A stretch of 14,539 nucleotides of DNA from Pseudomonadota bacterium (GCA_023417515.1 JAEZFL010000067.1:1-14539); one strand, 5' to 3'. Shown: positions 1 to 8,930, counted from the first letter of the stretch. Notes: generated from the letters alone by a model not told the origin. Numbers and translations: made by a program.

Positions 1-446
1 AGCTGAAGCCTCGCCGCGTCGACTCCGAGCCGCCGGGCGCGCAGGCGCACCTGGTCCGCCGCCTCCTCGCCGGAAACGTAAACGACGCTGACGCCGCGAG
101 CCGCGATCTTTCCCGCCGCCTGCAGAAGCAGGGTCGACTTGCCGATTCCGGGATCGCCGCCGATCAGGGTCGCCGAGCCCGCGACCAGTCCGCCGCCCAG
201 CGCCCGGTCGAACTCCGCGATTCCGGTCGAGGTCCGCGGCGGAAGCGGCACGTCGGCGTCGAGCCCGACCAGCTCGACCCGGCGCCCGCCCGAGCGCAGA
301 TCGTGCCGCGCCGAGAAGGGCGTCACCACCGCTCCGGCATCCTCGACCAGGCTGTTCCAGCCCCCGCAATCGGCGCACTGCCCCTGCCAGCGCGGGCTGA
401 CCGCTCCGCAGGCCTGGCAGACATAGCGTTTCTTCGGCTTGGCCAT
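1..446 (-). CDS. radA: DNA repair protein RadA, N-terminal part (cut by window edge)
   Basis: RadA (Sms) is a RecA-like ATPase and helicase that helps process branched recombination intermediates. The visible 148 residues begin MAKPKKRYVCQACG and carry the family's N-terminal zinc finger (C10, C13, C24, C27; CQACG then CADCG). They continue into the RecA-type core with a Walker A motif GGDPGIGKST at about residues 96-105 and then VVYVSGEEA. The Walker B motif, the KNRFG motif and the Lon-like C-terminal domain lie beyond position 1, so integrity of the rest cannot be judged. The ATG at 446 is the only sensible start, because the zinc finger begins nine residues later. No strong ribosome binding site is visible. 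It is divergent from the ribosome-associated protein gene, with a 119-base gap. Family identity is near certain from the zinc finger plus Walker A spacing. Confidence 0.96.
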   Translation of the reverse strand, partial: MAKPKKRYVCQACGAVSPRWQGQCADCGGWNSLVEDAGAVVTPFSARHDLRSGGRRVELVGLDADVPLPPRTSTGIAEFDRALGGGLVAGSATLIGGDPGIGKSTLLLQAAGKIAARGVSVVYVSGEEAADQVRLRARRLGVDAARLQ

Positions 447-565
447 GGCTCGGCTTAGCGAAACGAAGCGCGAACATCCAGCCCTGCCGGAACCCCCGCG
501 CGAGCCCGGCATTTCGATATCAGCGGGGGCGGACCAGCCGCTCGAATGTCAACCGGAGTCCCTTC

Positions 566-889
566 ATGTTCGTGCAGATCAACACCGACAACCAGATCCT
601 TTCCGACGCAGAGGCCAACGAGCGGCTGGAGCAGCGCGTCCGGGACAAGCTCGGCCGGTTCGAACAGCGGCTCACCCACGTCGAGCTCCACATTTCCGAC
701 GTCAATGCGCACAAGGGCGGGGCCAACGACAAGCGGGTCTCGCTTGAAGCACGTCCGAACGGCCACCCCCCGGTGGCGGTCACTGCGGATGCCGCGCGAA
801 TCGACGACGCCGTCACCGGCGCGGCCAACAAGGCGGCACGAGCGCTCGACAGCTTGTTCGGGAAGCTCGCCGACAAGGCACGCCACTGA
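566..889 (+). CDS. HPF/RaiA-family ribosome-associated protein (short form)
   Basis: A 107-residue protein beginning MFVQINTDNQILSDAE. It resembles the S30AE fold of hibernation factors: an N-terminal strand, a helix (about 14-40) ending in RFEQRLTHVELHISDVN, then strands with KRVSLEARPNGHPPVAV, and a final helix AVTGAANKAARALDSLFGKL. Proteins of this family bind the 30S decoding region and inhibit or dimerise idle ribosomes. This copy has only the single domain and lacks the C-terminal dimerisation domain of long HPF, so it would be a short HPF/RaiA-like or an uncharacterised S30AE paralogue. A CGGAG ribosome binding site lies 7 bases upstream of the ATG. The next gene follows after 45 bases on the same strand and could be cotranscribed. 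The family call is fairly firm; the exact subtype is not. Confidence 0.82.
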   Translation: MFVQINTDNQILSDAEANERLEQRVRDKLGRFEQRLTHVELHISDVNAHKGGANDKRVSLEARPNGHPPVAVTADAARIDDAVTGAANKAARALDSLFGKLADKARH

Positions 890-934
890 GGACGAGTCTT
901 CTGCCGTTCATCTCGAGGCTCTAAGGAGCCCCCG

Positions 935-1627
935 ATGCTCCGGCTGGCCAGCTACAATATCCGCAAGGCGATCGGCACCGACCGGCGGCGCCGGCCCGAA
1001 CGCGTGATCGAAGTCCTCAACGAGCTCGACGCCGACATCGTCGCTCTGCAGGAGGCCGACCGCCGCTTCGGGCCGCGCGACGCCGCGCTTCCTGCGCACC
1101 TGCTCGAGGAGCATAGCGACCTCAAGCCCGTGATGTTCGGAGCCCGCGACCGAAGCCTCGGCTGGCACGGCAACGCCATCCTCGTGCGCAAGGACTTCAA
1201 GATCGGCGAGCATGCCATGCTCCATCTGCCGAGCCTCGAGCCGCGCGGCGCGGTCCTCGCCGAGGTCGAGGCAAAGGGCCACCAGATCCGGATCGTCGGG
1301 ATGCACCTCGATCTCTCGGGCCTGTGGCGGCGGCGGCAGGCTCACGCGATCCTCAAACATGTGTCGGAGCGGCACGCCGACATGCCGACCGCGATGATGG
1401 GCGACCTCAACGAATGGACGGCGCGGTCCGGCTGCCTTCGCGACTTCGCCGCCCACCACGTCCTCGCCGACACCGGCCGCTCCTATCATAGCGGCAACCC
1501 GATCGCCCGGCTCGACCGGATCATGGTGACCCCGAACATGCGCATCAGGGACGCCGGCGTACACCGCAGCGCCAACGCCCGAACCGCGTCCGACCACCTC
1601 CCAATCTGGGCCGAGGTGGAGCTGTAA
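935..1627 (+). CDS. Endonuclease/exonuclease/phosphatase family hydrolase
   Basis: A 230-residue single-domain protein of the EEP (DNase I/exonuclease III-like) superfamily of metal-dependent phosphodiesterases. All catalytic landmarks are visible: SYNIR with N8, LQEAD with metal ligand E40, GMHLDLS with H124, GDLNEW with D157 and N159, and the terminal SDHLPI with D220 and H221. The substrate cannot be told from the sequence. Relatives include nucleases, inositol-phosphate phosphatases and sphingomyelinases, often annotated only as EEP family. No signal peptide or membrane segment is seen, so it is probably cytoplasmic. A strong Shine-Dalgarno TAAGGAG (922-928) sits 6 bases before the ATG. 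The gene ends 33 bases before the stop codon of the convergent serine hydrolase, with a hairpin between them. Confidence 0.88.
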   Translation: MLRLASYNIRKAIGTDRRRRPERVIEVLNELDADIVALQEADRRFGPRDAALPAHLLEEHSDLKPVMFGARDRSLGWHGNAILVRKDFKIGEHAMLHLPSLEPRGAVLAEVEAKGHQIRIVGMHLDLSGLWRRRQAHAILKHVSERHADMPTAMMGDLNEWTARSGCLRDFAAHHVLADTGRSYHSGNPIARLDRIMVTPNMRIRDAGVHRSANARTASDHLPIWAEVEL

Positions 1628-1633
1628 ACACAG

Positions 1634-1660
1634 TTCCTCCCCGGCAATGCCGGGGAAGAA
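1634..1660. terminator. Hairpin between convergent genes; probable bidirectional terminator and repeat relic
   Basis: A 12-base stem TTCCTCCCCGGC (1634-1645) pairs with GCCGGGGAAGAA (1649-1660) at 11 of 12 positions around an AAT loop. It fills nearly the whole gap between the convergent endonuclease-family and serine hydrolase genes, and its right foot touches the TAA stop at 1661. There is no clear U-run on either side, so it is not a textbook intrinsic terminator. Its AGTTCCTCCCCG foot matches the reverse complement of the right end of the palindromic element at 11617-11748, suggesting a shortened member of that family. Confidence 0.55.
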
Positions 1661-2998
1661 TTAGCGGCCGCCGGACGATTCCGGCTCGTCAGGCTCGGGC
1701 TCGGTGCCGCCATCCTTGTCCAGCTCCATCCAGTCGCGGAACGGCAGGCCGTAGATCATGTCCATGACCTCATATTCGAGCCCGTTCGGCCGCCCCGAAC
1801 CGGAATTCCACAAGGCGACCACCCCGCTCCGCCGCGCCGGATCGAACAGGATCAGCGAGCGATAGCCCCGCACGCCGCCATGGTGGCCGACCACCTTGTT
1901 GCCGGCATAGTTGAACACCCGCCAGCCGAGCCCGTAAGCCGAGGACGGCGTCCGCTCGATGAACTTGCGCCGGCGCCGGGTCTCGCCGGGAGTGCGCACT
2001 ACCGGAGTCTGCACCGCCTGCAGCACCGCGACCGGCAGCACCTCGGGCGCCAGCCCCATATTGGCGCGCATCCACAAGGTCAGGTCCATGATCGATCCGT
2101 TGACCCCGCCCGCCGCCGGCACTCGGTAATAAGGCTCGGTCACTTCATCGGGCTGCGCGCCGCGCCCGCCGCGATGCGGCCGCGCCCAGCTTTGCGCGCC
2201 CACCAGTCCCTGGCGGCTGGCGCTCGCCGTGCGCATGCCGAGCGGCGTGAAGAAATTGTCCCTCAGCGCCTGCTCGTAGGGAATGCCGGTCACCCGCTCG
2301 ACCGCCTCGCTCGCCGCGTCATAGGCGACATTCTGATAAGCGTGGCACTGTCCGACATCGCACTGGGTCGGAAGGAAGGCGAGCAGGCCCCTCAGATATT
2401 TGGGGTCCTCATTGTCCTCGAGCCGCGAGTCATGGGCGTGGCCATGGATCCCGAGCCGGTGCGACAGAACGTCGGTCAGGGTCGCCCGGCTTTCATTGCC
2501 CCCGGGAAGGCGAAGGCTCGTCACCCAGCGGTTGACCGGGTCGTGGAGCGACAGCTGCCCCCGCGCCGCAAGCAAGGCGACCATGTCCGCCGCGACGCCC
2601 TTCGACAGCGACGCCCAGCGGAACACGGTGTTCTCGGTCACCGGCTCGCCGCCTTCCGCGCCGGTCTCGCCGAAGCCGCGGACGAAGCGGATCCGGCCAT
2701 TCTCGATGATTCCGACGCCGAGGCCGACCATCGACTTCTCTTCCATCAGCCGGCCGATCCGCGCCTCGAGCCGGGCATAATCGATATTGCTTGGGCCGCT
2801 CGTGTCGACCGGCGGCACCGCCGCCTGGAAGCGCGCCTGCGCCTGCTGCGCGCCTCCTTCCGCCGGGCTTGACCAGCGCAGCAGGCCGGTTGTGAACAAA
2901 AGGGTCACCAGCCCGGCAAGCACCAGGACAACCAAGAGGACGCGCTTCAACAACGATACCTTCGCATGAGCGTTTGCGCGCCTGCTAACGCGCGACAT
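1661..2998 (-). CDS. Membrane-anchored serine hydrolase of the class C beta-lactamase (PF00144) fold
   Basis: A 445-residue protein with a beta-lactamase/penicillin-binding-protein-like domain. The catalytic motifs are SxxK as S130-L-S-K133, YxN as Y221-Q-N223, and HxG as H372-H-G374 (GHHGGVRG). A basic N-terminus (KRVLL) precedes one hydrophobic segment (about residues 19-40), so it is probably an uncleaved anchor or signal peptide placing the enzyme in the periplasm. The C-terminal tail is acidic and proline-rich. Family members include esterases, D-aminopeptidases and carboxypeptidases; an antibiotic-resistance role is not implied. The chosen ATG (2998) is the last methionine codon before the anchor. 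The frame stays open to 3070, but the residues added there look non-coding. TTG codons just before the anchor are weaker alternatives. It is divergent from the patatin gene. Confidence 0.85.
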   Translation of the reverse strand: MSRVSRRANAHAKVSLLKRVLLVVLVLAGLVTLLFTTGLLRWSSPAEGGAQQAQARFQAAVPPVDTSGPSNIDYARLEARIGRLMEEKSMVGLGVGIIENGRIRFVRGFGETGAEGGEPVTENTVFRWASLSKGVAADMVALLAARGQLSLHDPVNRWVTSLRLPGGNESRATLTDVLSHRLGIHGHAHDSRLEDNEDPKYLRGLLAFLPTQCDVGQCHAYQNVAYDAASEAVERVTGIPYEQALRDNFFTPLGMRTASASRQGLVGAQSWARPHRGGRGAQPDEVTEPYYRVPAAGGVNGSIMDLTLWMRANMGLAPEVLPVAVLQAVQTPVVRTPGETRRRRKFIERTPSSAYGLGWRVFNYAGNKVVGHHGGVRGYRSLILFDPARRSGVVALWNSGSGRPNGLEYEVMDMIYGLPFRDWMELDKDGGTEPEPDEPESSGGR

Positions 2999-3012
2999 CG
3001 CAAAAGGATAGC

Positions 3013-3024
3013 GGCCGATCGGCC
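3013..3024. promoter_or_regulatory. Perfect 12-base palindrome in a divergent intergenic region (possible operator)
   Basis: GGCCGATCGGCC is a perfect palindrome in the 89-base gap between the divergent serine hydrolase and patatin-like genes. A second palindrome, GGCCGCGGCC, lies at 3059-3068. The gap must contain at least one promoter, so a shared operator is possible. Palindromes of this composition are common by chance in such GC-rich DNA, and no promoter boxes could be recognised. Confidence 0.2.
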
Positions 3025-3087
3025 ATATCGTGCAGCGCCCGCGATTGCCGCCTCGACAGGCCGCGGCCATCCTGCCAAGCCTTGCTC

Positions 3088-5406
3088 ATGCGGGAGAAAG
3101 AGCTGCGGCTCGCTTTGGTCTGTTACGGCGGCATCAGCCTCGCCGTCTACATGCACGGAATCACCAAGGAGATCTGGCGGCTCGTCCGGGCGAGCCAGGC
3201 CTTCCACGGCGGCGGAGTCACCGGCGCCGGCAGCCAGGGCGTCTATCACCGCCTGCTCGACGGCATCGCCGCCGAGACCGGCCTCAGCCTGCGCGTCCTC
3301 ACCGACATCCTTGCAGGGGCGAGCGCTGGCGGAATCAACTGCATCTTCCTCGCGCAGGCGATCAGCACCGGCCAGTCGCTCGAGCCGCTGACCGAATTGT
3401 GGCTCGACCATGCCGACATCGACGCGCTCGCCGACCGCGACGAGCTGGCCGTCCGCCGCTTCATGAAGAATGCGGCAGTGCCCTTCGCCTGGGCAATCTC
3501 CAACCGCTCCAGCACGGTCGAGCAGACCGTCGATGCGGAGCATCAGGCCGAGGTCCGCCAGAAGCTCGCCAATCTGGTCAAGGCGCCCTGGTTCCAGCCG
3601 CCGTTCAGCGGCCCCGCCTTCACTCGGGTGCTGCTCGACGCCTTCGACGCGATGGCCAACGCTCCCGCCGGGGCTCCGCTGCTGCCCGATTATCAGCCGC
3701 TCGACCTGTTCGTCACCGTCACCGATTTCCGCGGTCATCCGCAGCGGCTCAGGCTCAACAGCCCGCCCGAGGTGATCGAGCAGGAGCACCGCCTCACCCT
3801 CGCCTTCCGCGACCCGGGCGGCGAGGCGCGACGGCTGGCGGATGCCGCGGAGCTTGTCTTCGCCGGCCGCGCCACGGCAAGCTTCCCCGGCGCCTTCCCG
3901 CCCTTCCAGGTCGTCGAGCTCGATTCCGTTCTCGCCGAGCGCAATCAGCCCTGGCCGGGCCGGCAGGCATTCCTAGAGCGCAACATCCCCCCGCGCCCCT
4001 ATGCCGAATCGCGCGACCAGGCCGTCCTGATCGACGGCGGGGTCCAGGCGCATGCCCCGTTCGGTCCGGGCATCGAGGCGCTGCGCAGCCGTCCCGCCAG
4101 CCGCGAGGTCGACCGCCGCTTCGTCTATGTCGATCCCGCCCCCGGCTTCCGAGCGGTGCGCTGGACCGCCACCGGCACGGTAGAGCCGCCGGGCTTCTGG
4201 GCGACCTTGTTCGGCGCAATGTCCGACATCCCGCGCGAGCAGCCGATCCGCGACAATCTTGAAGCGATCGAGCGCCGTTCCGAGCGAATCCGCCGAATGC
4301 GCCGGATCGTCGATTCGATGCGGGGCGAGGTCGAGGCGGCGATCGAGGGTGCGTTCGGCAAGACCTTCTTCCTCACCAGCCCGACTCCGCGCCGCCTCCA
4401 GGCCTGGCGCGCCCAGGCCAACGAGCTCGCCGCGCGCGGCGCCGGCTACACCTTCGCCGCCTATGCCCAGCTCAAGATGGCGACGGTGATCGAGGAGATG
4501 GCGGGGACCATCGCGAGTCTCGGCGGCGACGGGCGCGACCGCGAGCAACTGATCCGGGTGCGGAACGCGCTTTGGCAATGGGCCGACGCCCAGGGGATCA
4601 CCGGCGCGGACTCGGTCCGGAATTGCCGCGCCGTTCCGGAACTGATCGGATTCTTCAGAAGCTTCGACGTCAGCTTCCGGATCCGTCGCTTGCGCCTCCT
4701 CGCCCGCGCGCTGGGGGAAGGCGAGGTCGACATCGAGGATGTCGACGAGGCGGCGTCCGACAATGCCCGCCAGATCATCTACCGGCTGATCGCCCGCTAC
4801 GAAGCGCCGCTCACCGCGGACATGGACGCTGCCGTCAGCAATGCGGAAGCCGCGATCTTCGCGCAGGCCGACAAGGAGCCCGCCGCCGCCGTCGCCGCGC
4901 TCGAGGCGCGGCTGAGGCTCAAGGAGCTCGACGACCTCACCGACGCGGAGGTGGCCACCGCCCTTTCCGCCTTGTCGCGTGGGCCGCGCCGGGCCGCCAT
5001 CCTCAATTATCTCGGCTACCCCTTCTACGACATCGCCACCCTGCCCCTTCTTCAGGGCGAGGGACTCCAGGAATTCGATCCGATGAAGGTCGACCGCATC
5101 TCGCCGGACGACGCGACGACGATCCGCTCCGGCACCGCGGCGACGCTCAAGGGCATCCAGTTCAACAATTTCGGCGCCTTCTTCAGCCGTGCCTATCGCG
5201 AGAACGACTATCTGTGGGGCCGCCTCCACGGCGCCGACCGGCTCATCGACATCATCGTATCGACCATTCCCGCCGAGACTCCGCTGCCGCCCGAGCTGGT
5301 CGCGCGGACGAAGCGCGAGGCCTTTCTCGCCATCATCGAGGAGGAACGGCCGCGGCTGAAAACCATCCCCGGCTTGTTCGACGAGCTCGCGGCGGAGATC
5401 GGCTGA
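3088..5406 (+). CDS. Patatin-like phospholipase with long C-terminal region
   Basis: A 772-residue patatin-family protein. The N-terminal third carries the hydrolase core: the oxyanion-hole loop CYGGISLAVYMHG (12-24), the nucleophile elbow G77-A-S79-A-G81 and the catalytic D316 in IDGGVQAHAPFG. Together these form the Ser-Asp dyad of patatin lipid acyl hydrolases. Residues from about 390 on are a long, mostly helical extension of the type found in large bacterial patatin-related proteins (DUF3376-like architecture, recalled and not searched). No signal peptide is seen. The frame opens with TTG at 3082, but ATG 3088 gives a natural start MREKELRLALVCYGG; no clear ribosome binding site decides it. 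The gene lies 54 bases upstream of the lapA-like gene on the same strand. The true substrate, phospholipid or other ester, is unknown. Confidence 0.88.
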   Translation: MREKELRLALVCYGGISLAVYMHGITKEIWRLVRASQAFHGGGVTGAGSQGVYHRLLDGIAAETGLSLRVLTDILAGASAGGINCIFLAQAISTGQSLEPLTELWLDHADIDALADRDELAVRRFMKNAAVPFAWAISNRSSTVEQTVDAEHQAEVRQKLANLVKAPWFQPPFSGPAFTRVLLDAFDAMANAPAGAPLLPDYQPLDLFVTVTDFRGHPQRLRLNSPPEVIEQEHRLTLAFRDPGGEARRLADAAELVFAGRATASFPGAFPPFQVVELDSVLAERNQPWPGRQAFLERNIPPRPYAESRDQAVLIDGGVQAHAPFGPGIEALRSRPASREVDRRFVYVDPAPGFRAVRWTATGTVEPPGFWATLFGAMSDIPREQPIRDNLEAIERRSERIRRMRRIVDSMRGEVEAAIEGAFGKTFFLTSPTPRRLQAWRAQANELAARGAGYTFAAYAQLKMATVIEEMAGTIASLGGDGRDREQLIRVRNALWQWADAQGITGADSVRNCRAVPELIGFFRSFDVSFRIRRLRLLARALGEGEVDIEDVDEAASDNARQIIYRLIARYEAPLTADMDAAVSNAEAAIFAQADKEPAAAVAALEARLRLKELDDLTDAEVATALSALSRGPRRAAILNYLGYPFYDIATLPLLQGEGLQEFDPMKVDRISPDDATTIRSGTAATLKGIQFNNFGAFFSRAYRENDYLWGRLHGADRLIDIIVSTIPAETPLPPELVARTKREAFLAIIEEERPRLKTIPGLFDELAAEIG

Positions 5407-5460
5407 AGCGCTGGACGCGAACGGCCTTTGGTGCAACAGGACCATCCGGAAAGGGCGGGC

Positions 5461-5775
5461 ATGCAGTTCCTCAAGACCTTGTTCTGGGTGGTCGTCGCGG
5501 TCGCGCTGACCTTGTTCGCCATCTACAATTGGCGGCCGGTCACCATCAATCTGTGGAGCGGCCTCCAGGCCGACGTGAAGCTGCCGGTGCTGGTCGCGAT
5601 CCCCTTCCTGCTCGGCTTCCTTCCCACTTATTTCGTCTATCGCGGCCGAATCTGGGCGCTGCGCCACCGCTACGAGCGGCCGGAGCGGGTCACCGTCGGC
5701 AACCAGCCGGCAGATGCCGCCCCGGCGCCGTCCGCTGCGCCCGCCACCAGCGACGATCCCGGCCTGGCGATATGA
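5461..5775 (+). CDS. LapA/DUF1049-family inner-membrane protein
   Basis: A 104-residue protein with two hydrophobic segments (about 4-24, FLKTLFWVVVAVALTLFAIYNW in part, and about 42-65, KLPVLVAIPFLLGFLPTYF), separated by the short loop RPVTINLWSG. A basic stretch RGRIWALRHRYERPERV and a flexible Ala/Pro tail follow. The layout is that of the lipopolysaccharide-assembly-domain (LapA, DUF1049) family. In enterobacteria, LapA works with LapB to tune LpxC turnover. A lapB is not next to this copy. GGAAAGGG (5448-5455) is a good ribosome binding site 5 bases before the ATG and argues against the upstream TTG at 5428. The stop overlaps the pyrF start (ATGA), so the two genes are translationally coupled. 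Confidence 0.85.
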   Translation: MQFLKTLFWVVVAVALTLFAIYNWRPVTINLWSGLQADVKLPVLVAIPFLLGFLPTYFVYRGRIWALRHRYERPERVTVGNQPADAAPAPSAAPATSDDPGLAI

Positions 5776-6446
5776 AGGGCCCGATCTTCGTCGCTCTCGA
5801 CACCACCGATCTCGACGGCGCCAGGGACCTCGCCGCCAAGGTCCGCCACCATGTCGGCGGCCTCAAGCTCGGCCTCGAATTCTTCTGCGCCCACGGTCTG
5901 TCCGGAGTGCGCGAGATCGCCGCGATCGGCCTTCCGATCTTCCTCGACCTGAAGCTCCACGACATCCCCAACACCGTCGCCAAGGCGGTGCGCGCGCTGT
6001 CGGAGATCGAGCCCGCCATCCTCACCGTCCACGCCGCCGGCGGCCGGGCGATGATGGAGGAGGCCAAGGCCGCCGCGCCCAGGGCCACCAAGGTCGTCGC
6101 GGTCAGCGTTCTCACCAGTCTCGACGAGGACGATCTCGCCGCGACCGGGATCGGCGGCAGCCCGCACGACCAGGTCATCCGCCTCGTCTCCCTCGCCCGC
6201 GACGCAGGCCTCGACGGCGCGGTCTGCTCGGGCCGGGAAGTCGGCGCCGCGCGCAAGGCCTGGCCGCAAGGCTATTTCGTCGTCCCCGGCATCCGCCCCG
6301 CCGACGCCGGCCCCGGCGACCAGAAGCGCGTCATGACCCCCCGCCAAGCCCTCGACCAGGGCGCCTCCATCCTCGTCATCGGCCGCCCGATCACCCAGGC
6401 CAGGAACCCGGACGAGGCGGCAAGGGCGATCGAAGCGACTCTGTAA
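5772..6446 (+). CDS. pyrF: Orotidine 5'-phosphate decarboxylase
   Basis: This 224-residue protein catalyses the last step of de novo UMP synthesis, decarboxylation of OMP. It starts MKGPIFVALDTTDLDGA, giving the first strand and substrate-binding aspartate. It has the catalytic D59-x-K61-x-x-D64 motif in FLDLKLHDIPNTV. The phosphate-binding end of the barrel reads VVPGIRPADAGPGDQKR and later ASILVIGRPIT. Length is normal for the bacterial short-form family. The ATG overlaps the lapA-like stop by four bases, so ribosomes probably re-initiate here. A double hairpin follows the stop within 10 bases and separates it from accD. Confidence 0.98.
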   Translation: MKGPIFVALDTTDLDGARDLAAKVRHHVGGLKLGLEFFCAHGLSGVREIAAIGLPIFLDLKLHDIPNTVAKAVRALSEIEPAILTVHAAGGRAMMEEAKAAAPRATKVVAVSVLTSLDEDDLAATGIGGSPHDQVIRLVSLARDAGLDGAVCSGREVGAARKAWPQGYFVVPGIRPADAGPGDQKRVMTPRQALDQGASILVIGRPITQARNPDEAARAIEATL

Positions 6447-6450
6447 CAGC

Positions 6451-6552
6451 TTCCCCTCCCGCTTGCGGGAGGGGATCGAAGGGAGGGCCTGCCCAGCTCT
6501 CACGCATCTCCGACATCCCCTCCCCCGGCCCCTCCCGCAAGCGGGAGGGGAG
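6451..6552. repeat. Family A double palindromic hairpin between pyrF and accD
   Basis: Two near-identical palindromes lie in the gap. CCCCTCCCGC-TT-GCGGGAGGGG spans 6453-6474. CCCCTCCCGC-AA-GCGGGAGGGG spans 6529-6550. The inner flanks are also complementary (GGGAGGGGAT after the first, ATCCCCTCCC before the second), so the whole block can fold as one large imperfect palindrome with two side hairpins. This is REP/BIME-like. Its place after pyrF makes a transcript-end or mRNA-stabilising role possible, though no T-run follows either hairpin. Confidence 0.8.
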
Positions 6553-6608
6553 ATGCTGGACTTGGCCCCGCTCCCGCCTTAACTCGCGCGCTTCCAAGGA
6601 GCTTCGAC

Positions 6609-7463
6609 ATGAGCTGGTTCAACAGCGTCCGCAACCGACTGCCATTCCTGCCCAAGCGCGAGAGCACGCCCGACCAGCTCTGGCATGCCTGCAAGGAATG
6701 CGGCGCGATGATCTTCTCCAAGGAATATGAGGAGAATTGGTTCGTCTGCCCGAAATGCGACCATCACGGCCGCATGCGCGCATCGGCCCGCTTCGACCTG
6801 CTTCTCGATCCCGGCTACGCCATCCTGCCGGCCCCGCAGGTGCGCGAGGACCCGCTCAAGTTCCGCGATTCCAAGCGCTATGTCGACCGCATCAAGGCGG
6901 CGCGCCTCGCGACCGGCGAGCAGGACGCGATGCACAATGCCCGCGGCTCGATCGCCGGCCGTCCCGCCGTCGTCGGGGTCCAGGATTTCGCTTTCATGGG
7001 CGGCTCGATGGGTCTCGGCGTCGGCGCAGCCTTCGTCGCCGGAGTCCAGGCCGCGATCGAGGCGGGGGCACCCTATATCATGGTGACCGCGGCCGGCGGC
7101 GCCCGAATGCAGGAAGGCATCCTGTCGCTGATGCAGATGCCGCGCACCACCGCGGCGATCGCCCAATTGAAGGAAGCCGGCCTCCCCTACATCGTCATCC
7201 TGACCGATCCGACGACGGGCGGAGTCACCGCCTCCTACGCCATGCTCGGCGACATCCACATCGCCGAGCCCGGCGCCCTGATCGGCTTCGCCGGCCAGCG
7301 GGTCATCGAGCAGACCATCCGCGAGACCCTCCCAGAGGGTTTCCAGCGCGCCGAATATCTCTTGGAGCACGGAATGGTCGACATGGTCGTCCACCGCAAG
7401 GAGCTGAAGCAGCGCCTCGCGACCCTGCTCGGCTATCTCAACCCCGCGAAAGAAGCGGCGTGA
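6609..7463 (+). CDS. accD: Acetyl-CoA carboxylase carboxyltransferase subunit beta
   Basis: AccD pairs with AccA to transfer the carboxyl group from carboxybiotin to acetyl-CoA, the first committed step of fatty-acid synthesis. The 284-residue protein has the family's N-terminal zinc ribbon (C28, C31, C47, C50; CKECG and CPKCD). The crotonase-like carboxyltransferase domain follows, with FMGGSMG, the VTAAGGARMQEG core, PTTGGVTASYAMLGD and IGFAGQRVIEQT. The length is typical. AAGGAG (6596-6601) lies 7 bases before the ATG. folC follows on the same strand, the usual proteobacterial pairing. Between them is a 127-base palindromic element, so coupling of the two genes depends on read-through of that structure. 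No frameshift or missing key residue is seen. Confidence 0.98.
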   Translation: MSWFNSVRNRLPFLPKRESTPDQLWHACKECGAMIFSKEYEENWFVCPKCDHHGRMRASARFDLLLDPGYAILPAPQVREDPLKFRDSKRYVDRIKAARLATGEQDAMHNARGSIAGRPAVVGVQDFAFMGGSMGLGVGAAFVAGVQAAIEAGAPYIMVTAAGGARMQEGILSLMQMPRTTAAIAQLKEAGLPYIVILTDPTTGGVTASYAMLGDIHIAEPGALIGFAGQRVIEQTIRETLPEGFQRAEYLLEHGMVDMVVHRKELKQRLATLLGYLNPAKEAA

Positions 7464-7469
7464 CCCCTC

Positions 7470-7596
7470 TATCCTCCCTGTCGCGAAGCGATGGGGAGGG
7501 GGACCACCCGAAGGGTGGTGGAGGGGCTTCGCGCGGGATTGCCCCTCCACCGGCTTCGCCGGTCCCCCTCCCCACGCCTTCGACGCAGGGAGGATA
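7470..7596. repeat. Family B palindromic element, copy 1 (accD-folC gap)
   Basis: This element of about 127 bases is bounded by TATCCTCCCTG (7470-7480) and its exact reverse complement CAGGGAGGATA (7586-7596). Inside, GGGGAGGGGGACC (7493-7505) pairs perfectly with GGTCCCCCTCCCC (7561-7573), and GGTGGAGGGGC (7517-7527) with GCCCCTCCACC (7541-7551). Each arm also holds a small alternative hairpin: ACCACCC-gaa-GGGTGGT (7503-7519) and ACCGGC-ttc-GCCGGT (7549-7563). The fold can therefore switch between a long rod and a cruciform-like form. It carries no coding potential I can support. A second copy lies at 11617-11748. Confidence 0.88.
7587..7593 (+). promoter_or_regulatory. Shine-Dalgarno of folC supplied by the palindromic element
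   Basis: AGGGAGG at 7587-7593 lies 7 bases before the GTG start of folC, an ideal spacing. The same bases are part of the right terminus of the family B element, whose left terminus (7470-7480) is complementary. If the long element folds in mRNA, this ribosome binding site would be paired and folC translation reduced. Confidence 0.6.
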
Positions 7597-7600
7597 AGAC

Positions 7601-8929
<1,329 letters not shown>

Positions 8930-8930
8930 A

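Noticed and set aside
1661..2998. Antibiotic-resistance beta-lactamase
   Set aside because: The fold motifs are shared with many esterases and peptidases of PF00144, the protein is longer and membrane-anchored, and nothing in context supports resistance.
2999..3070. N-terminal extension of the serine hydrolase to the start at 3070
   Set aside because: The added 24 residues carry no signal and would consume most of the divergent promoter region; ATG 2998 sits properly ahead of the membrane anchor.
3973..5667. 564-codon open frame on the minus strand opposite the patatin gene
   Set aside because: It lies antisense to a gene with clear catalytic motifs, its translation is Arg/Asp/Gly-rich with no recognisable domain, and long antisense frames are expected in DNA this GC-rich.
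4572..6446. Reading pyrF as a long fusion protein starting inside the patatin gene
   Set aside because: The frame is open by chance. The part before 5772 is in the wrong frame of patatin and lapA and reads as low-complexity Arg-rich sequence; the ATGA overlap gives pyrF a proper start.
6451..6552. CRISPR array or tandem repeat reading of the pyrF-accD gap
   Set aside because: Only two units, each a palindrome, with no regular spacers and no cas genes; it fits a REP/BIME-like element.
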